Part shown: positions 54,422-63,498 of the stretch, piece after piece | Layout: every line of letters starts with the position of its first letter | Numbering within the stretch: the first letter of the stretch is position 1 | NCBI RefSeq assembly: GCF_016592575.1 | Contig: NZ_AP017470.1 | Span: 1,015,471 to 1,079,470, forward strand | Origin: Thermotomaculum hydrothermale | Lineage (GTDB): Bacteria > Acidobacteriota > Holophagae > Thermotomaculales > Thermotomaculaceae | DNA: 64,000 bases | Reading direction: 5' to 3' | Translations under genes and position numbers: made by a program | Notes under the pieces: model-generated | The model's input: the letters and a program-made list of their open reading frames with translations, nothing else | What the model was told of the DNA's origin: nothing | Databases searched by the model: none

Positions 54422-56095
54422 TAGCCCCGGGATTAAAGCAAAATTATCCAGCAAAAATTCATAGTAAAGAGGAGAAACATTTCTTTTCTTAACCACAAGT
54501 TTATTCACAAGCATATAGTAACCACCAAAAAGCATGGTAAGGATTGGCATTGAAAAATTTTGTCCATCTGTAATTGCTGCCACCCCTATAAACAAAATTA
54601 AGATAATTACAAGCCAGTTTGCAATCCTTAAAGCCCTTTCAGTTCCAATTAAAATAGGCAATGTCTCCCTTCCGTAAAACTTGTCTCCCTGAATATCCTT
54701 TATGTCTGAAAGAATTGACCCCACAAAAACAACAGTAAAAACAAAGAGAAACATTAAAAAACTTGAAAGTGCATTTGATTTACCATAAATAAACAGGGGA
54801 TTAAATACAATAACAATTGACCATGCAAGTGCATATATAATGTTTTTTGAACCAGGTATATCAAAAAGCCTCATAATTCTACCTTTAAGCCTTAATTTAA
54901 TTCTATATAAAAGCCCTAAAAGAGAGGCTAAAAGGATTATAAAAAACACATTTAAAGAAATGTTGATACTTAACAAAGCAAGAAGAGTAAGTGAAATAAT
55001 ACCTATTGCAATTAACAAAGTCTTATTCTCTTTCAAAAAGTAAAATTTTGTTGGATTTGAAAATCTCAGCCCTTCTAAATCAATTATTCCATTAAAAAGT
55101 GTCATTGAAAAAATGTAAAGAAAAGCAATCACTGAAAACTTTAATGAATCTTGAAAATTGGCAAGGGACAATAAACCATAAGAAAAAACAAAAGCAGAAA
55201 ATCCCCTGAATAGCCCTGAATTAAAAACAATACCTAACACTCTTTTTGAAAACCTTGATTTTTCATCAACAAAACGAAGGTAATCAACCACAGAGTTAAT
55301 AATCCAGCTTGGAGTGGATGCACCTGCAGAAACCCCCACCTTGTCAAAATTTGAAAAATCAATACCCTTTAACTCATCTTCTGTTTCAATATGATATACC
55401 ACAGGGCAATACTGCTTTGAAATCTCTGCAAGCCTCGTTGTATTTGCGCTATGCTTCCCCCCAATAATTATCATACAGTCAACCTGGGATGCTATTTTCT
55501 TCACCTCATCCTGCCTTCTGTGTGTTGAATCGCAAATTGTACAAAATTCTTTTACTTCCTTTGCCTTTTCTCTAACCTTGTCCACAATTTTAAAAAATTC
55601 GTCATAGTTAAATGTGGTTTGAGACACAACTATAACCTTTTCCATCTCAGGTAATTTTTCAGCCTCTTCAACACTTCCCACAACAAAAGCTGTGTTGTTT
55701 GAATACCCCTTTAAACTTACAACCTCAGCATGCCCTTCATCACCAACAATTACAACCTGATAACCCTTATTTATATGCCCCTTAATTATTCCCTGTACCT
55801 TACCTACTTTTGGACAGGTAAGGTTTACCACATCAAGACCCTTTTCTTTTAAATTATTTAAAACCTGAGGTGTTGTGCCGTGAGCCCTTATAACAACTGT
55901 ACCTTTATCTAAATTTTCTAATTTTTTTTCAGGCTTTACCCCTTTTGATTCTAAAAGAGCAACAACCTGATTGTTGTGAATTAAAGGACCTAATGTATAT
56001 ATTTCTTCCTTTTTCCTTGATAAATCAAGGATTTTGTCCATAGCCCTTCTTACACCCCAGCAAAAACCACCAGTTTCCGCAACTATTATCTTCAT
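54392..56095 (-). CDS. ispH: IspH-UbiA fusion: HMBPP reductase plus UbiA-type prenyltransferase domain
   Basis: A 567-residue fusion. Residues 1-280 are a complete IspH, last enzyme of the MEP isoprenoid pathway: cluster cysteines Cys12 (GGFCWGV), Cys94 (LTCPKV) and Cys188 (CTICDSTHRRQ), substrate histidines H72 (RAHGTTP) and H122 (GHAEVV), and AGASTPSWII. Residues about 285-567 form some eight membrane helices with the UbiA second Asp motif SDIKDIQGDKFYGRETLP; the first motif is altered (NGIIDLEGL for NDxxDxxxD). One unbroken frame links the two. It might couple prenyl diphosphate supply to an aromatic or other acceptor prenylation. It is the last gene of the envelope operon. Confidence 0.9.
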   Translation of the reverse strand: MKIIVAETGGFCWGVRRAMDKILDLSRKKEEIYTLGPLIHNNQVVALLESKGVKPEKKLENLDKGTVVIRAHGTTPQVLNNLKEKGLDVVNLTCPKVGKVQGIIKGHINKGYQVVIVGDEGHAEVVSLKGYSNNTAFVVGSVEEAEKLPEMEKVIVVSQTTFNYDEFFKIVDKVREKAKEVKEFCTICDSTHRRQDEVKKIASQVDCMIIIGGKHSANTTRLAEISKQYCPVVYHIETEDELKGIDFSNFDKVGVSAGASTPSWIINSVVDYLRFVDEKSRFSKRVLGIVFNSGLFRGFSAFVFSYGLLSLANFQDSLKFSVIAFLYIFSMTLFNGIIDLEGLRFSNPTKFYFLKENKTLLIAIGIISLTLLALLSINISLNVFFIILLASLLGLLYRIKLRLKGRIMRLFDIPGSKNIIYALAWSIVIVFNPLFIYGKSNALSSFLMFLFVFTVVFVGSILSDIKDIQGDKFYGRETLPILIGTERALRIANWLVIILILFIGVAAITDGQNFSMPILTMLFGGYYMLVNKLVVKKRNVSPLYYEFLLDNFALIPGLLAFVFSFFK

Positions 56096-56112
56096 AAAAC
56101 CCCTTTTTCAGT

Positions 56113-56931
56113 TTAAAAATACTTTTTTTCCAACTTTTTAAATTTTTTTGTAACCTTAAATGCTTTTTTAAGAAGGGATTTATAAGAATCTCTATCAGCC
56201 ATTCTAACTTCAAGCATCATTCCCCATTTGTAATCAACCTTTTTAAAAAGTTCAAACACCTTATCCCAGTTTATATTTCCCTCAAAAGGCAACAAATGGG
56301 AATCCCTGTCTCCAAAATTGTCGTGTATGTGGCTTGAGTAAAAGTAAACCCCATAATTTTCAATATCAGAGTAAACCTCTCCATTTAAATTCGAATGACC
56401 AATATCAAAACCTATTCCGACAGGCACCATCTCTTTTTCAATAAACTCAACAATATGCCTTACTGATGTTTCTCTCCCTGGAATATTCTCAAAACAAAGT
56501 TTGATTTGAAGATGCTCAGCAAACTTAAACAATTCTTCAAGGCTTTTCAACATTGAATCCCTGTTAACCTTGTATGGAAAGTGCATTATGTAATAATCTA
56601 CATCAAACATGGAAGCAAGTGAGAAAGAAGCCTTTATCTCTTCAACAGATTTTGTTCTTAAATTCTCATCATCTGACGCAATATCAACAAAAATTCCACT
56701 TCTTAAACCTTCAAGTGAGAAGTAAAAAGGTGCGTGAACAGAATTTACAAAAAAATTATTGTTGTTAACCGCCTTTGCAATTTCAATTAATTGAGATGCA
56801 TCATCAAAATCAACCTGCATTCTGTTTGCAAAAATCTCAATAGTATCAAACCCTGAATCTGCTATCAGATTTAAATGCTCTCCACTTAATTTTTCATATG
56901 CAAAGGGATGTGTGGATATCCCGTATATCAT
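56113..56931 (-). CDS. AP endonuclease 2 / sugar phosphate isomerase-like TIM-barrel protein
   Basis: A 272-residue protein. The metal-ligand pattern of this superfamily is visible: FENIPG (Glu), FDIGHSN (Asp, His), SSHIHDNFGDRDSH (His) and MMLEVR (Glu). The N-terminus IYGISTHPFAYEKL and ADSGFDTIEIFANR are the first two barrel strands. Substrates vary (sugar phosphates, inosose, others), so none is assigned. It lies between fabH and ispH in a minus operon; an 86-base repeat-like spacer separates it from fabH. Confidence 0.82.
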   Translation of the reverse strand: MIYGISTHPFAYEKLSGEHLNLIADSGFDTIEIFANRMQVDFDDASQLIEIAKAVNNNNFFVNSVHAPFYFSLEGLRSGIFVDIASDDENLRTKSVEEIKASFSLASMFDVDYYIMHFPYKVNRDSMLKSLEELFKFAEHLQIKLCFENIPGRETSVRHIVEFIEKEMVPVGIGFDIGHSNLNGEVYSDIENYGVYFYSSHIHDNFGDRDSHLLPFEGNINWDKVFELFKKVDYKWGMMLEVRMADRDSYKSLLKKAFKVTKKFKKLEKKYF

Positions 56932-56939
56932 TTAAATTC

Positions 56940-57015
56940 CTTTCCTTAATCCAAAATCATTAATCCAAAATCCAAAATCCAGAATTCAAAATTTAAAATC
57001 CAGAATAATCCAAAA
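56940..57015. repeat. AATCCAAAATCC-type degenerate repeat
   Basis: The spacer between fabH and the TIM-barrel gene is made of variants of AATCCAAAATC and ATTCAAAAT. It resembles the cluster at 43985-44165 and suggests a dispersed repeat family. Confidence 0.6.
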
Positions 57016-57017
57016 AC

Positions 57018-58013
57018 TTAAATCCCCCACTTAAAAAGAGCAGCACCCCAGGTAAACCCTGCCCCAAATGAGGTAATCACAACAGTCTGGCCTTTCTTTA
57101 ATTTGCCTTCAATGTAATATTCATCAATACAAGTTGGAATTGTGGCAGCTGTTGTATTTCCATATTTATGGATATTTATCATAACCTTTTCTTTATCTAT
57201 TTTAAGCCTTTTAGCAACAGATTCAATTATTCTCATATTAGCCTGATGAGGAACAAGCCAATCAATGTCTTCAACACTTAACCCGGTTTTTTCAAGAACA
57301 GCCTTTGTTGATTCAGGCATTTTAACAACTGCTCTCTTAAAAACCTCTCTTCCCTCCTGAAAAACATAATGCTCTTTGTTTTTCACTGTTTCTTCAGATG
57401 CAGGTTTTAAGCTTCCACCTGCAGGCATATAAAGGTATTTACCCCCAGAACCATCAACATGTAAATCGCAGTCAATAAAACCATATTCAGACTCTTCTTT
57501 TCCTTCAACTAAAAATGCACCGGCACCATCACCAAAAAGGACACAGGTGTTTCTATCCTGCATATTTATAAAAGAAGAGCACTTGTCAGCACCTATTAGA
57601 AGAACATTCTTAAACCGACCTGTTTCAATTAAATTGCATGCTGTAACATAACCAAAAACAAAACTTGAACAGGCTGCAGATAAATCAAAACCCCATGCAT
57701 TTTTTGCACCTAATTTATCCTGGACAAGACAGGCTGTTTGTGGAAAATGCATATCTGCAGTAACTGTGCAAACTATTATACACTCAACATCCTCTGGTGA
57801 TAGTCCCCTTCTATTAAGAGCAACCTTTGCCGCTTCAACAGCCATATCAGAGGTTGCTTTACCATCTTCCAAAAATCTTCTTGTTTTTATTCCAGTTCTT
57901 GTTGTAATCCATTCATCTGAAGTATCAAGATAACTTTCAAAAAAATGATTATCAACCACTCTTTCAGGAAAAAAACTTCCTGTGGCAGTCACAACAGCTT
58001 TTATTTTTCCCAT
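57018..58013 (-). CDS. fabH: Beta-ketoacyl-ACP synthase III
   Basis: Initiates fatty-acid synthesis by condensing acetyl-CoA (or a branched starter) with malonyl-ACP. The 331 residues have the Cys-His-Asn triad: Cys115 (DLSAACSSFVFG), His in VPHQANMRI and Asn in KYGNTTAA; the C-terminal FGAGFTWGAALFKW is complete. It is 11 bases after lapB. With kds and lap genes upstream, the operon serves outer-membrane lipid supply. Whether it is the only KAS III of the cell is unknown. Confidence 0.94.
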   Translation of the reverse strand: MGKIKAVVTATGSFFPERVVDNHFFESYLDTSDEWITTRTGIKTRRFLEDGKATSDMAVEAAKVALNRRGLSPEDVECIIVCTVTADMHFPQTACLVQDKLGAKNAWGFDLSAACSSFVFGYVTACNLIETGRFKNVLLIGADKCSSFINMQDRNTCVLFGDGAGAFLVEGKEESEYGFIDCDLHVDGSGGKYLYMPAGGSLKPASEETVKNKEHYVFQEGREVFKRAVVKMPESTKAVLEKTGLSVEDIDWLVPHQANMRIIESVAKRLKIDKEKVMINIHKYGNTTAATIPTCIDEYYIEGKLKKGQTVVITSFGAGFTWGAALFKWGI

Positions 58014-58024
58014 AATAACTCCTT

Positions 58025-59263
58025 TTATATTTTTAATTCCACAAAGGTATCAAATTCATGACAGTAAGGGCATTTCCACAAAAATTCAGAAGACTTGTAA
58101 TTGCATTTTGAACAGATAAAGGGATTATTGAAAACAAGCACTTTATTTAATGTGTTTGCATACTCTTTGAAAATCTCTATCTCTTCAGGGTGTTTAAGCA
58201 AGTATTTCCATATCTCCTGATGAATTATCAATACCATGGGAGAAATTTCAAGGCATTTTTTAAACTCCAACAATCCTTTGCTTTTCTCTCCCTCCTCCAT
58301 ATAGTACCTTCCTAATTCAAGCCTTACCCTCCAATCATTTTCATTAGAGTTTATAAGCTCATTACATATTTGTTCAAACTTTTTCGGCGCCAGTTCCTTA
58401 TACAGCGGCAAAATAAGAAACCCTTTTGAAGGGATTTCCTCTATTAACTGCTCTAAAAATTGAATAGCCTTTTGTTTTTTAGTATCTTTATAAATCTTTG
58501 CCAGATTTATATATGCAGGGTACAGCTGTCTATATATTGAAAGCCCTTTTTTAAAGTATTCAATTGCCTTTTTAGTATTTTCATTTTTAACTTCATCTTC
58601 ACCTAATTGATTGTAAACAAAGGCAACTTCTCTTTTATATATATTTTCATCACTATACCCACCTGTTGAATTATAGATATCAATTAAACTTAAAAGTTTC
58701 TCATAATCTCCTACCTGCTTACAAAGCAACATATACCTTTCCAACAAACTTTTTCTCCAGATAACTGCAGGGGTAACATGGTCTTCCTCTTTTGCCTGCT
58801 TATTGTCCATTTTCGATAAAAAAGGAGCTGACTCTTTTTCTGATAGCAAAGCAAGAGCATCCTTATAAGTGCGTAAAGCCCTGTCAATCATTCCACCTTT
58901 TCTAAAATCTTCTGCAAGATTACCTAACACCCAGCCTTTGAGGATTTTGTTTTCCAGAACATCATGCCTTTTTAAAATACTTTTATGAATGCTTATTGCT
59001 TCAGAAATATATCCATTTTCTCTTATTATATTCGCCAGAATTACATAAAATTCCACTTTTGAGCTATCTTTTTTGAGGATTTCTTTGAAAAGCCCTTCTA
59101 TTTTTTCCAGGTCTCCTCTTTGCAACTTATCTAAAATAAGAATTACTGTATCGTCAAGACGCTCTTCATTTTTTGTACTATCCTTTGATTCATCCCTTGT
59201 AACAATAATAAACAAAAGAACAACAAGTATTATTAAAATAGATAAAAGAATTATTATACCCAT
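58025..59263 (-). CDS. lapB: LapB/YciM-like TPR protein with rubredoxin-type zinc domain
   Basis: A 412-residue protein. One N-terminal membrane helix (4-23, ILLSILIILVVLLFIIV) is followed by TPR repeats over most of the length (e.g. AIEYFKKGLSIYRQLYPAYI) and a C-terminal metal domain, FICSKCNYKSSEFLWKCPYC, then HEFDTF. This is the LapB plan; in E. coli LapB guides FtsH to degrade LpxC, limiting LPS. It directly follows lapA (the two reading frames abut), strengthening the call. Confidence 0.86.
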   Translation of the reverse strand: MGIIILLSILIILVVLLFIIVTRDESKDSTKNEERLDDTVILILDKLQRGDLEKIEGLFKEILKKDSSKVEFYVILANIIRENGYISEAISIHKSILKRHDVLENKILKGWVLGNLAEDFRKGGMIDRALRTYKDALALLSEKESAPFLSKMDNKQAKEEDHVTPAVIWRKSLLERYMLLCKQVGDYEKLLSLIDIYNSTGGYSDENIYKREVAFVYNQLGEDEVKNENTKKAIEYFKKGLSIYRQLYPAYINLAKIYKDTKKQKAIQFLEQLIEEIPSKGFLILPLYKELAPKKFEQICNELINSNENDWRVRLELGRYYMEEGEKSKGLLEFKKCLEISPMVLIIHQEIWKYLLKHPEEIEIFKEYANTLNKVLVFNNPFICSKCNYKSSEFLWKCPYCHEFDTFVELKI

Positions 59264-59596
59264 TTACTTATCTCCGTTTTTTTCAAAAAACTCCTCTACT
59301 TCTTTGTTTCTATGAGCTTCAACCTCTCTCCTTAACTTTTCAAGTTCACTTTCAGAATCTTTTAATCTTTTCTTAAACTTTAAAACCTCTTTGAAAGAAA
59401 AAAGCAAACCTAAAAGCAAACCCACTCCAAATGAAACAAAAATAACCACAAACATTGGAATATCTTTGATTACATTTGACTCAAAAATAAAATACCTGAA
59501 ATCAACAGTTTGGTTTGCATTTAAAAGAATCATTATCAATACAAAGAAAAGCAAAAGAATCCATATTGCATACCGAACAGTGTCAAGTTGTTTCAT
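59264..59596 (-). CDS. lapA: LapA/DUF1049-type inner-membrane protein
   Basis: A 110-residue protein. Two membrane helices (about 9-28 and 46-66) precede a C-terminal coiled coil (KFKKRLKDSESELEKLRREV). NANQTVDFRYF between the helices is the DUF1049 signature block. LapA partners LapB in E. coli. It starts immediately after the kdsC stop (TAA-ATG). Confidence 0.82.
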   Translation of the reverse strand: MKQLDTVRYAIWILLLFFVLIMILLNANQTVDFRYFIFESNVIKDIPMFVVIFVSFGVGLLLGLLFSFKEVLKFKKRLKDSESELEKLRREVEAHRNKEVEEFFEKNGDK

Positions 59597-60130
59597 TTAA
59601 AAACCTCCAAAATAATCAAGGACAGTTTTCCATTCCCCTCTGGCTTTTACAATATACTCTATTACTTCCCTAAGCGCCCCTTCTCCACCCTTTCTTTCAG
59701 TAATGTAAACAGCGTGCTTTTTCACCTCGTCAAAAGCATTCTTTACAGCCACAGGGAAACCAACAATTTTTAAAACCTGAATATCAACAAGGTCATCTCC
59801 AATATAAGCAATCTCATCAAGGTTAAACGAATACTTTTCAGCAACCTTTAACACAGTTTCTTTTTTATTTTCTATTCCATCAAAGCATTCCTTTACTTTC
59901 AATTCAGAAGCCCTCTTATGCAAAAGAGAAGACCTTTTTGCAGACACAAAAAAAACAGGGATATTACACAAATTCGCAATCTTCACTCCAACTCCATCAT
60001 ACACAGAAAAAACCTTAAAGTGTTCGTTCATTCCTTCGGCATAGTACATACTTCCGTCAGTTAACACCCCGTCAACATCTGTAAAAATTGCCTTCACTTT
60101 TTTTGCCTTTAAAATAACTTTGTCTTCCAT
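59597..60130 (-). CDS. kdsC: Kdo-8-phosphate phosphatase
   Basis: A 177-residue HAD-fold phosphatase releasing phosphate from Kdo 8-phosphate. HAD motif I is FTDVDGVLTDGSMYY (nucleophile first Asp); motif II VFFVSAKRS; motif IV IAYIGDDLVD. A C-terminal extension with RKGGEGALREVIEYI matches KdsC tetramers. It overlaps kdsD by 22 bases. Confidence 0.92.
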   Translation of the reverse strand: MEDKVILKAKKVKAIFTDVDGVLTDGSMYYAEGMNEHFKVFSVYDGVGVKIANLCNIPVFFVSAKRSSLLHKRASELKVKECFDGIENKKETVLKVAEKYSFNLDEIAYIGDDLVDIQVLKIVGFPVAVKNAFDEVKKHAVYITERKGGEGALREVIEYIVKARGEWKTVLDYFGGF

Positions 60131-61074
60131 AAATCGTGTAAGTGAATTACTCCTTCAATATTATTATCCTTGTCTGTTACAACTAAAACAGTTATTTTAT
60201 AATTCTCTAACCTGTTTAATGCCTCAACGGCAAGGTTGTTTTTTGAAATAGTTTTTGGATTTTCTGTCATACATTCTTCTGCCTTTTTTTCAAGCAAATC
60301 CCCATTATACTTTTCAAGAAGCCTTCTCAAATCTCCGTCTGAAATAACCCCTTTAAGCCTTTTTGTTCCGTCTTCAGCAACAACTGCAATTCCAAGCCTT
60401 TTTGAAGACATAATGTAAATTACATCCTGCATTTTAGTTGAAGTGTAAACAAGGGGAATTTCATCTTCTTTGTGCATTAAAGACTCAACAGTTAAAAGCT
60501 TCTTTCCTAACTTTCCCCCAGGATGCCTTGCTGCAAAATCCTCTGGTTTAAAGTTTTTTAGTTCAAGCAACACCATTGCCAAAGCATCCCCTATTGCAAG
60601 GGTTGCCGTTGTTGACGATGTTGGCGCCAATCCAAGTGGACATGCTTCCTTTTCAATCTTTAGGTGAATTGTAACATCGCTGTATTTTGCCAGAGTGGAT
60701 TCAATGTTTGAAGTAATAGCAATAATAGGCACCCCTATTCTTTTTATAAACTCCAAAAGCCTTACAATCTCTTCAGTTTCCCCAGAATTTGATACAGCAA
60801 TAACCGAATCTCCCTCAACAATCATTCCTAAATCGCCGTGAATTGCTTCTGCAGGATGAACAAAAATTGCAGGTGTACCTGTTGACGCCATTGTTGCAGC
60901 AATCTTTCTGCAAATTAAACCGGATTTACCCATTCCGGTGACAACAACCCTGCCCTTTGTGTCTTTCAAAATCTCTATAGCCTTTACAAAATCATTGTTC
61001 AATGAATCAATCTGGTCTAAAACAGACTTTGCCTCAATCTCTAAAACCCTTTTTGCAATATCAATTATTTCCAA
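60109..61074 (-). CDS. kdsD: Arabinose-5-phosphate isomerase
   Basis: A 321-residue enzyme turning ribulose 5-phosphate into arabinose 5-phosphate, the Kdo precursor. The SIS domain (35-170) has [33 protein letters not shown] and [10 protein letters not shown]; two CBS domains form the C-terminus. [14 protein letters not shown] is the family linker. It overlaps kdsA by 14 bases. Confidence 0.94.
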   Translation of the reverse strand: MEIIDIAKRVLEIEAKSVLDQIDSLNNDFVKAIEILKDTKGRVVVTGMGKSGLICRKIAATMASTGTPAIFVHPAEAIHGDLGMIVEGDSVIAVSNSGETEEIVRLLEFIKRIGVPIIAITSNIESTLAKYSDVTIHLKIEKEACPLGLAPTSSTTATLAIGDALAMVLLELKNFKPEDFAARHPGGKLGKKLLTVESLMHKEDEIPLVYTSTKMQDVIYIMSSKRLGIAVVAEDGTKRLKGVISDGDLRRLLEKYNGDLLEKKAEECMTENPKTISKNNLAVEALNRLENYKITVLVVTDKDNNIEGVIHLHDLWKTKLF

Positions 61075-61882
61075 TCTGTGCCCTCCAGATTTTCAGCATA
61101 CTATCAAGTAATGAACCAAATTTGTTTAATGGATATATATTTGCAGCGTCTGATTTTGATTTTTCAGGCTCCTCATGAACCTCAAAGAAAAAACCGTTTA
61201 CAGCACCACACCCTGCCGCTGCTTTTGCAAGATAGGGGATAAACTCCCTCTGCCCCCCTGTTTTATCTCCCAATCCACCAGGCAATTGTACCGAATGAGT
61301 AACATCAAAAACAACAGGATAGCCAAAGGTTGACATTATAGGAAATGATTTAAAATCAACAACTAAGTTGTTGTATCCAAAACTCGTTCCCCTTTCGGTA
61401 AGCATAATCTTTTTGTTTCCAGTTGATTCTATCTTTTTTACAACATTTTCCATATCCCACGGGGCTAAAAACTGCCCCTTCTTTACATTTACAATCTTTC
61501 CTGTGTTTCCTGCGGCAACAAGCAAGTCAGTCTGCCTGCAAAGAAAAGCAGGGATTTGAATTACATCACACACTTGAGATACAGGCTCAGCCTGTTCAGG
61601 AAGGTGAATATCGGTTAACACAGGTAGTCCTGTCTCCTCCTTTACTTCCTGTAAAATTTCAAGCCCTTTCTCAAGGCCAGGACCTCTAAAACTGTTAATT
61701 GAAGACCTGTTTGCCTTGTCAAAAGAAGCCTTAAAAATTAAAGGAATATTGTATAACTCCCCTATCCCCTTTAACCTTGTTGCAATCGAAAGGACAGTCT
61801 CTCTATCCTCAATTACGCAGGGGCCAGCAATAACAAAGAAGTTTTCAGAAGAGTTTATATAATTCCAGAGAGAATCGCTCAT
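61061..61882 (-). CDS. kdsA: Kdo-8-phosphate synthase
   Basis: A 273-residue enzyme condensing phosphoenolpyruvate and arabinose 5-phosphate. Typical blocks are [46 protein letters not shown] and [15 protein letters not shown]. Cys in AGPC may be a metal ligand (the Cys at this position marks the metal-dependent class; Asn in the others). It overlaps pyrG by four bases (ATGA). Confidence 0.95.
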   Translation of the reverse strand: MSDSLWNYINSSENFFVIAGPCVIEDRETVLSIATRLKGIGELYNIPLIFKASFDKANRSSINSFRGPGLEKGLEILQEVKEETGLPVLTDIHLPEQAEPVSQVCDVIQIPAFLCRQTDLLVAAGNTGKIVNVKKGQFLAPWDMENVVKKIESTGNKKIMLTERGTSFGYNNLVVDFKSFPIMSTFGYPVVFDVTHSVQLPGGLGDKTGGQREFIPYLAKAAAGCGAVNGFFFEVHEEPEKSKSDAANIYPLNKFGSLLDSMLKIWRAQIGNN

Positions 61883-63498
61883 TTCTTACTTCCCCTTTTC
61901 TTTCTGTTTTCATAAGATGCTTTTACAAAATCCCTGAAAAGAGGGTGAGATGTTAAAGGCTTTGATTTAAACTCAGGGTGAAACTGACAGCCTAAAAACC
62001 ATGGGTGGTCTTTTATCTCCACAACCTCAACAAACTTTCCATCAGGGGAAATACCTGTAAACCTTAATCCCTTTTCCTCAAGTATAGGCCTGAATTCCAT
62101 ATTAAACTCATATCTATGCCTGTGCCTTTCGTGAATAACCTCTTTTTTATAAGCCTTGTAAACAAAACTATCTTTAGTTTGTATTTCACAGGGGTAACTT
62201 CCAAGCCTCATATTTCCGCCTAACTCTTCAACTCCAACCAATTCCCTTAACTTGTAAATAATTTTGTACGGCGGTTCTTCATCAAACTCTGTTGAATTTG
62301 CATCAACCAAACCTGCAACATTTCTCGCAAATTCAACACAGGTTAACTGCATTCCAAGGCAAATTCCAAAAAAGGGAATTTTATTCTCCCTTGCATAGCC
62401 TATAGCCTTAATCATACCCTCAATTCCCCTTGAACCAAAACCGCCGGGCACCAAAACCCCATCCACTTCATCAAGTATTTTAAGTTTTGACTCGTCCTTT
62501 TCAAACATAGAGGAATCAATCCACTCTAACTGGACATCAAGCCTGTTGATAAACCCTGCATGATGAAGTGCCTCAATAAGAGATTTGTATGAGTCTTTAT
62601 ACTCGGTGTACTTTCCAACAATACCAATTTTTACAATATCCTTCGGGTTCTCAATCTTTTCCTTTAACTCATACCACTTCTTTAGATTTGGCTTGCACTT
62701 TTTTAATCCTAAATGCCTGCATACAAGCTGGTCAAGCCCCTGCTCTGCAAACATTAAAGGCACAAAATAAATATTTTCCACATCCCTTGCCTCAACAACG
62801 CATTCATGCCTTACATTGCAGAAGAGGGCTATTTTATCCTTGATTGACTGAGGCAGTGGCCTTTCTGTTCTTGCAAGGATTATACTTGGTTGAATACCTA
62901 TCTCCCTTAACTGCTTTACACTGTGCTGTGTCGGTTTACTCTTTAATTCCCCTGCTGTTTTAATGTATGGGACATAGGTTAAATGGATGTATAAAACATC
63001 CTGAGGGTCGTGTTCAAGCCCAAACTGCCTTATTGCTTCAAGAAAGGGAAGAGACTCTATATCGCCTACCGTTCCCCCTATTTCACAGATAGAGATATCA
63101 ACCCCGTCAACAACCTTTTTTATTGAAAGCTTTATTTCATCTGTAACATGGGGAATAACCTGAACGGTTTTTCCTAAATAAACCCCTTTCCTCTCCTTGG
63201 TTAAAACTGAATTGTATATCTTCCCGGCAGTCTGGTTGTGGTCTTTAGTTGAATGGGAAGAGGTAAACCTTTCATAATGCCCCAAATCTAAATCTGTTTC
63301 TGCCCCGTCATCTGTAACATAAACCTCTCCGTGCTGATAAGGGCTCATTGTACCAGGGTCAACATTTAGATATGGATCAAACTTCTGAAGGCTAACTGTG
63401 TAGCCCATACTCTCCAAAATAGCACCTATTGATGCGGCGGCAATTCCTTTGCCTAATGAGGATAAAACACCGCCTGTAACAAAGATAAATTTAGTCAT
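61879..63498 (-). CDS. pyrG: CTP synthase
   Basis: A 539-residue enzyme making CTP from UTP and glutamine. The synthetase domain begins [40 protein letters not shown] is the allosteric segment. The glutaminase domain has [11 protein letters not shown] (nucleophile Cys) and FHPEFKSKP (His, Glu). CTP is the co-substrate for KdsB, encoded directly upstream, explaining its place in the Kdo operon. Confidence 0.96.
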   Translation of the reverse strand: MTKFIFVTGGVLSSLGKGIAAASIGAILESMGYTVSLQKFDPYLNVDPGTMSPYQHGEVYVTDDGAETDLDLGHYERFTSSHSTKDHNQTAGKIYNSVLTKERKGVYLGKTVQVIPHVTDEIKLSIKKVVDGVDISICEIGGTVGDIESLPFLEAIRQFGLEHDPQDVLYIHLTYVPYIKTAGELKSKPTQHSVKQLREIGIQPSIILARTERPLPQSIKDKIALFCNVRHECVVEARDVENIYFVPLMFAEQGLDQLVCRHLGLKKCKPNLKKWYELKEKIENPKDIVKIGIVGKYTEYKDSYKSLIEALHHAGFINRLDVQLEWIDSSMFEKDESKLKILDEVDGVLVPGGFGSRGIEGMIKAIGYARENKIPFFGICLGMQLTCVEFARNVAGLVDANSTEFDEEPPYKIIYKLRELVGVEELGGNMRLGSYPCEIQTKDSFVYKAYKKEVIHERHRHRYEFNMEFRPILEEKGLRFTGISPDGKFVEVVEIKDHPWFLGCQFHPEFKSKPLTSHPLFRDFVKASYENRKKRGSKK

